Below, piece after piece: positions 7,720-9,878 of a stretch of 9,878 bases of DNA. This DNA is from Pontiella sp. (GTDB lineage: Bacteria > Verrucomicrobiota > Kiritimatiellia > Kiritimatiellales > Pontiellaceae): contig JAOZKS010000079.1 in assembly GCA_029935255.1 (NCBI GenBank), positions 1 to 9,878 of the forward strand, written 5' to 3'. The first letter of the stretch is position 1. Every line of letters begins with the position of its first letter. The notes below the pieces were generated by a model. That model had not been told where the DNA came from. It saw only the letters and a list, made by a program, of their open reading frames with translations, and ran no database searches. Both the position numbers and the translations under genes were made by a program.

Positions 7720-7723
7720 TCCT
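7720..7723 (-). promoter_or_regulatory. Ribosome binding site deciding the sufB start
   Basis: AGGA on the minus strand, five bases before the ATG at 7714. The ATG at 7720 would sit directly on this site and those at 7735 and 7762 lack one, which favours the 7714 start. Confidence 0.6.
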
Positions 7724-7786
7724 GTGTGTAGACATCCATCCGGCAAGGTTCAGACAAGCCAATGGAAAAAGGAAAAAAGGGAGTGT

Positions 7787-8182
7787 TTAGCCTGCGGCCA
7801 TATCGGCAATCGTCAGGTTTTTCAAGACTCCGAGAAAGGTTCCGTTTATTTTTTGCCAGCTTGCACTCACTTGGCAAGCGCGCTCGCACCCAGCAACGCT
7901 GGAGCAATCCGTAATGGCCACCGGCCCTTCAACCGCTTCGAGAACCTCAGCAGCCGTAATTTGGTTGGCCGGTCGCGACAGCGAATATCCACCTTTGCTT
8001 CCCTGATGGGATTTTAGTATATCTCCCTTCGTCAAAATCTTGAGCACTTTACTTACCGTCGGCAGTGCAATGCCACTAATCGCGGAAAGACCCTTCGCGT
8101 TGTGTAAAAGTCCATGATCCTGATTCGCCATATAGGCCAAGAGGATAAACCCGTAATCCGTAATTTTGGTGATCCTTAACAT
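7787..8182 (-). CDS. sufR: Rrf2-family SUF regulator with three conserved cysteines
   Basis: A 131-residue winged-helix transcription factor of the Rrf2/IscR family, closest by pattern to the SUF-system regulator subgroup (TIGR02944-like: LRITKITDYGFILLAYMA, GIALPTVSKVLKILTK, SHQGSKGGYSLSRP, VEGPVAITDCSS). The N-terminal 70 residues form the DNA-binding domain. The effector part has C93, C99 and C103 followed by SASWQKIN, fitting a cluster-binding site like the Cys3 set of IscR, so DNA binding is probably controlled by cluster occupancy. As first gene of the suf transcription unit it probably represses, or switches, its own operon. A well-spaced AGGG (8194-8191) lies eight bases before the ATG, and an operator-like dyad lies just beyond it (8197-8221). 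The name sufR here means SUF regulator; it is not the cyanobacterial DeoR-type SufR. Confidence 0.93.
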   Translation of the reverse strand: MLRITKITDYGFILLAYMANQDHGLLHNAKGLSAISGIALPTVSKVLKILTKGDILKSHQGSKGGYSLSRPANQITAAEVLEAVEGPVAITDCSSVAGCERACQVSASWQKINGTFLGVLKNLTIADMAAG

Positions 8183-8196
8183 ACCTGTTTCCCTAC

Positions 8197-8221
8197 ATAC
8201 TAGACCTAATTAGTCTTAATT
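8197..8221. promoter_or_regulatory. Candidate Rrf2/IscR-type operator before the suf operon
   Basis: The plus strand holds ATAC followed by TAGACCTAATTAGTCTTAAT, an AT-rich dyad: AGAC and GTCT arms around a CTAATTA core. It resembles the IscR type 1 consensus (ATASYYGACT, five bases, AGTCRRSTAT) over the left ATAC and GAC, the AT core and AGTC, but diverges at the right edge. It starts 15 bases upstream of the regulator start codon, next to its ribosome site, where bound protein would block transcription. A minus-strand TAGTAT (8202-8197) inside it could be a -10 element, though no good -35 is visible. It is the only clear dyad in the 114-base gap between mazG and the regulator. Confidence 0.55.
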
Positions 8222-8296
8222 CCCCGACACCGTAGCAGAAGTGCCTAGGCGCGCAAGCCTTTTGTGCTATTGAGACTTTGTTTCGCGAGGTGAAGA

Positions 8297-9088
8297 CTAT
8301 TTCTCTTGCGCCTTGGCCTTGTCCCAGAAGGCATCTAGCTCAACGAGCGTGAAGGCCTTGAATTCCTTTCCGCTTGCATGCACTTGGTGTTCAACATATT
8401 GGAAGCGCCGAATAAACTTTTTAATGTTGTGGTTCAGCAATTCTTCCGGGTTATGCCCTAGAAAGCGGCTGATATTGACGGTGGCGAAAAGGAGGTCGCC
8501 CAGTTCTTCGCGAATATCCTCTTCATGGTTGCGACTGATCGCCTCTTTCACTTCCTCGATTTCTTCATGGAGCTTATCGAACACATCATCGATGTGATCC
8601 CAGTCGAAGCCGGCCCGCGCAGCTCGTTTTTGCACTTGGTGCGCCTTTTGCAACGAAGGCAGATGCTTCGGTATTCCGGACACAATGGAAGCGGGCTTGT
8701 CCCCCTCCCCTTTTTCGGCTTTCTTGATGGCATCCCAGTTTTGCAACACCTCGTCCGCACCCGAAACCTGCACCTCACCGAATACATGGGGATGACGGCG
8801 AACCAACTTGTCGGAAATACCATTGGCCACATCGGAAAACTCGAAATTTCCTTCTTCGGCACAGATCTGACTGTGGAACACAATCTGGAGAAGCAAGTCC
8901 CCCAACTCCTCTTCGAGGTCGGAGGCGCTTCCACTCTCGATGGCATCAAGCACCTCGTATGCCTCCTCGATCAGGTCGGACTTGAGCGACTCGTGGGTCT
9001 GCTTCCGATCCCACGGACACCCATCAGGGCCGCGCAACGTCTGCATAATCCCCAATAACCGATCAATCGAATCCCCTGAACTTGACAT
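8297..9088 (-). CDS. mazG: MazG nucleoside triphosphate pyrophosphohydrolase
   Basis: MazG hydrolyses (d)NTPs to monophosphate and pyrophosphate, cleaning the nucleotide pool and in E. coli lowering ppGpp effects. The 263-residue protein has the two-domain length of E. coli MazG. The N-terminal domain opens with LRGPDGCPWDRKQTHESLK and shows the Mg-binding pattern E41, E42, E45 with E60, E61, D64 (LIEEAYEVLDAIE, EEELGDLLLQIVFH). The second domain repeats it with E175, E176, E179 and E194, E195, D198 (REELGDLLFATVNISRF). The C-terminal TLVELDAFWDKAKA is typical. Start: two adjacent ATGs at 9091 and 9088; GGAG at 9098-9095 fits 9088 better (six bases against three). An extension to 9196 would cross the terminator hairpin and adds a basic, non-family segment. 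It is separated from the suf regulator by 114 bases. Confidence 0.95.
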   Translation of the reverse strand: MSSSGDSIDRLLGIMQTLRGPDGCPWDRKQTHESLKSDLIEEAYEVLDAIESGSASDLEEELGDLLLQIVFHSQICAEEGNFEFSDVANGISDKLVRRHPHVFGEVQVSGADEVLQNWDAIKKAEKGEGDKPASIVSGIPKHLPSLQKAHQVQKRAARAGFDWDHIDDVFDKLHEEIEEVKEAISRNHEEDIREELGDLLFATVNISRFLGHNPEELLNHNIKKFIRRFQYVEHQVHASGKEFKAFTLVELDAFWDKAKAQEK

Positions 9089-9105
9089 CATTTTCTCCGG
9101 CTTAC

Positions 9106-9131
9106 AAAAAAGGCGCCCCTCGGGACGCCTT
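9106..9131 (-). terminator. Intrinsic terminator after the HAD-like gene
   Basis: Read on the minus strand, AAGGCGTCCC, a GAG loop, then GGGCGCCTT pair into a nine-base-pair GC-rich stem with one bulged T, running straight into six T. It begins 18 bases after the stop of the gene ending at 9150. Its T-run ends 17 bases before the mazG start, so the hairpin sits just upstream of the mazG ribosome site. Confidence 0.85.
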
Positions 9132-9149
9132 GAAAACCAACCTCTCCGG

Positions 9150-9854
9150 CTACATGCGCAGCGTGAGGTCGAGAATTTCCTTTGGTTTCGCATCACTCAG
9201 CGAATTGAGCACCATCTTGGCTCCGCTAAAATCCTGGAAGGCGGTATATTGGTCGGGCACGGCAATGCAGGCCGCTCCGGCGGTCAGCCCGCCCTTGCAA
9301 GCGGTCTGGGAGGAAACAACGGCCACGAGCGTGGCATCTTCCTTATCGCACTTCTTGAGCATCTTCAGCCACGCGTCCGCACGGGGGAAAGAATCCTTTA
9401 CTTCGTCGGGAATAATGAGCTCAACGCCCATCTCGGCCAGGCCCAGTTGATCCATCAGCTTGTTGGCTTTTTCCTCAGGAAGCGCGGTAAAGGCCAGCAC
9501 CGGAATATTCTTTGCCTGAGTCGCCTTGATCAGCTTCTCCAACCCTTTGTCCAGTTCCGCGCCGTTTTCACAGAATGCGGTTGCGGCCTTTTCAACTTCG
9601 GCAACCGCTTTTTCGATGGCATCGGTTTTCTTTCCGGCCTGTTTTAACACGGCCGTGACGGCAGCACGGGAAAGCGGAGACATGCCGGAGCGGGAAAACG
9701 ATACGGGAGTAACCTCAACCCCTTTTGTGGCAGCAGCACTTTTAATGGAATCGAACTCCACCTGGCGCTTGTTGGCGGCCACATACTCCAGTTCAAAGAT
9801 CAAGGCATGCGTTGCGCGTGCCGGCGTTTCTTCCGTTTTCTCTTCCGTGCTCAT
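9150..9854 (-). CDS. HAD-like protein with apparently lost catalytic residues
   Basis: A 234-residue protein whose pattern of strands and helices resembles a HAD-superfamily phosphatase with an alpha-helical cap, beta-phosphoglucomutase-like. HALIFELEYVAANKRQVEFD (16-35) sits where HAD enzymes have IFDxDG, but the two catalytic aspartates read E21 and E23 and the following glycine is Y24. IPVLAFTALPEEKANKLMDQ (117-136) keeps the motif II threonine (T123). FPRADAWLKML (157-167) matches the KP-P-D motif III with arginine in place of lysine. LVAVVSSQTACKGGLTAGAA (176-195) matches motif IV, but the acidic pair is S181/S182. Residues about 50-110 would form the cap. The fold seems kept and the chemistry lost, suggesting a binding or regulatory role; the partner is unknown. 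Start ATG has AAGGAG (9870-9865) ten bases upstream, and the gene is complete and ends at a terminator. The reading frame is certain; the family is inferred from motif order. Confidence 0.75.
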   Translation of the reverse strand: MSTEEKTEETPARATHALIFELEYVAANKRQVEFDSIKSAAATKGVEVTPVSFSRSGMSPLSRAAVTAVLKQAGKKTDAIEKAVAEVEKAATAFCENGAELDKGLEKLIKATQAKNIPVLAFTALPEEKANKLMDQLGLAEMGVELIIPDEVKDSFPRADAWLKMLKKCDKEDATLVAVVSSQTACKGGLTAGAACIAVPDQYTAFQDFSGAKMVLNSLSDAKPKEILDLTLRM

Positions 9855-9878
9855 AAATCGAATACTCCTTGTTTCCAG

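Larger units (their letters stand above)
911..8182 (-). other. suf operon: sufR-sufB-sufC-sufD-sufS-sufU-sufT-mrp
   Basis: Eight same-strand genes with gaps of 72, 19, overlap 1, overlap 4, overlap 1, 29 and 9 bases, and no terminator-like hairpin between them, so a single transcript is likely. It supplies the sulfur donor, sulfur relay, scaffold, two delivery factors and a regulator. SufA and SufE are absent here. No intrinsic terminator was found after mrp or after the exported-protein gene, so the transcript could extend to 126 or beyond the window. Confidence 0.85.

Noticed and set aside
7715..7786. Possible internal promoter in the 72-base gap before sufB
   Set aside because: The best pair, TTGTCT and TGTCTA spaced by 17, has a poor -10 match and lies too close to the start codon. 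The gap is more simply a leader within one transcript.
8241..8263. Possible terminator AGGC-GCGCAA-GCCT with a short T-run between mazG and the suf regulator
   Set aside because: The stem is only four base pairs, the T-run points along the plus strand, and there is no plus-strand gene to end.

Overview
The window is one co-directional block: every gene I can support lies on the minus strand, so read it from high to low coordinates. It is mainly a complete SUF iron-sulfur cluster assembly operon, preceded by mazG and a degenerate HAD-like gene and followed by a small exported protein. I see no mobile element, CRISPR array, tRNA, rRNA or phage remnant. Nothing here looks like a new defence or biosynthetic system; it is mostly housekeeping sequence with a few unusual details.

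Layout in transcription order: (1) 9854-9150, a HAD-fold-like protein whose catalytic motif positions appear substituted, ending at a strong hairpin terminator (9131-9106). (2) 9088-8297, MazG nucleotide pyrophosphohydrolase, whose start codon lies only 17 bases past that terminator. (3) 8221-8197, a dyad resembling an Rrf2/IscR operator, directly before (4) 8182-7787, a three-cysteine Rrf2 regulator of the SUF type. (5) 7714-2605, sufB, sufC, sufD, sufS and sufU, tightly packed with one-base or four-base start/stop overlaps at sufC/sufD, sufD/sufS and sufS/sufU. (6) 2575-2225, a SufT-like MIP18 (DUF59) protein, and 2215-911, an Mrp/ApbC-type P-loop carrier with the three-domain plan MIP18, ParA-like ATPase, DUF971, as in plant HCF101. 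(7) 827-126, a predicted exported protein with an SHD1-like N-terminal segment. The last 125 bases at the low-coordinate end hold no gene I can support.

How the genes work together: SufS takes sulfur from cysteine, SufU (zinc-ligand type) accepts it as persulfide, and SufB-SufC-SufD is the ATP-driven scaffold where the cluster is built. SufT and the Mrp-like ATPase probably act afterwards in maturation or delivery to target proteins. The Rrf2 protein probably senses cluster status through its cysteines and controls its own promoter and the operon. No A-type carrier (SufA) and no SufE are present in the window.

Organism: a bacterium with roughly balanced base composition. The SHD1-like exported protein, the SufBCDSU gene set with an Rrf2 regulator and the HCF101-like Mrp suggest the PVC superphylum (Verrucomicrobiota/Kiritimatiellota/Lentisphaerota). 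This is inference from gene content, not from a phylogenetic marker.
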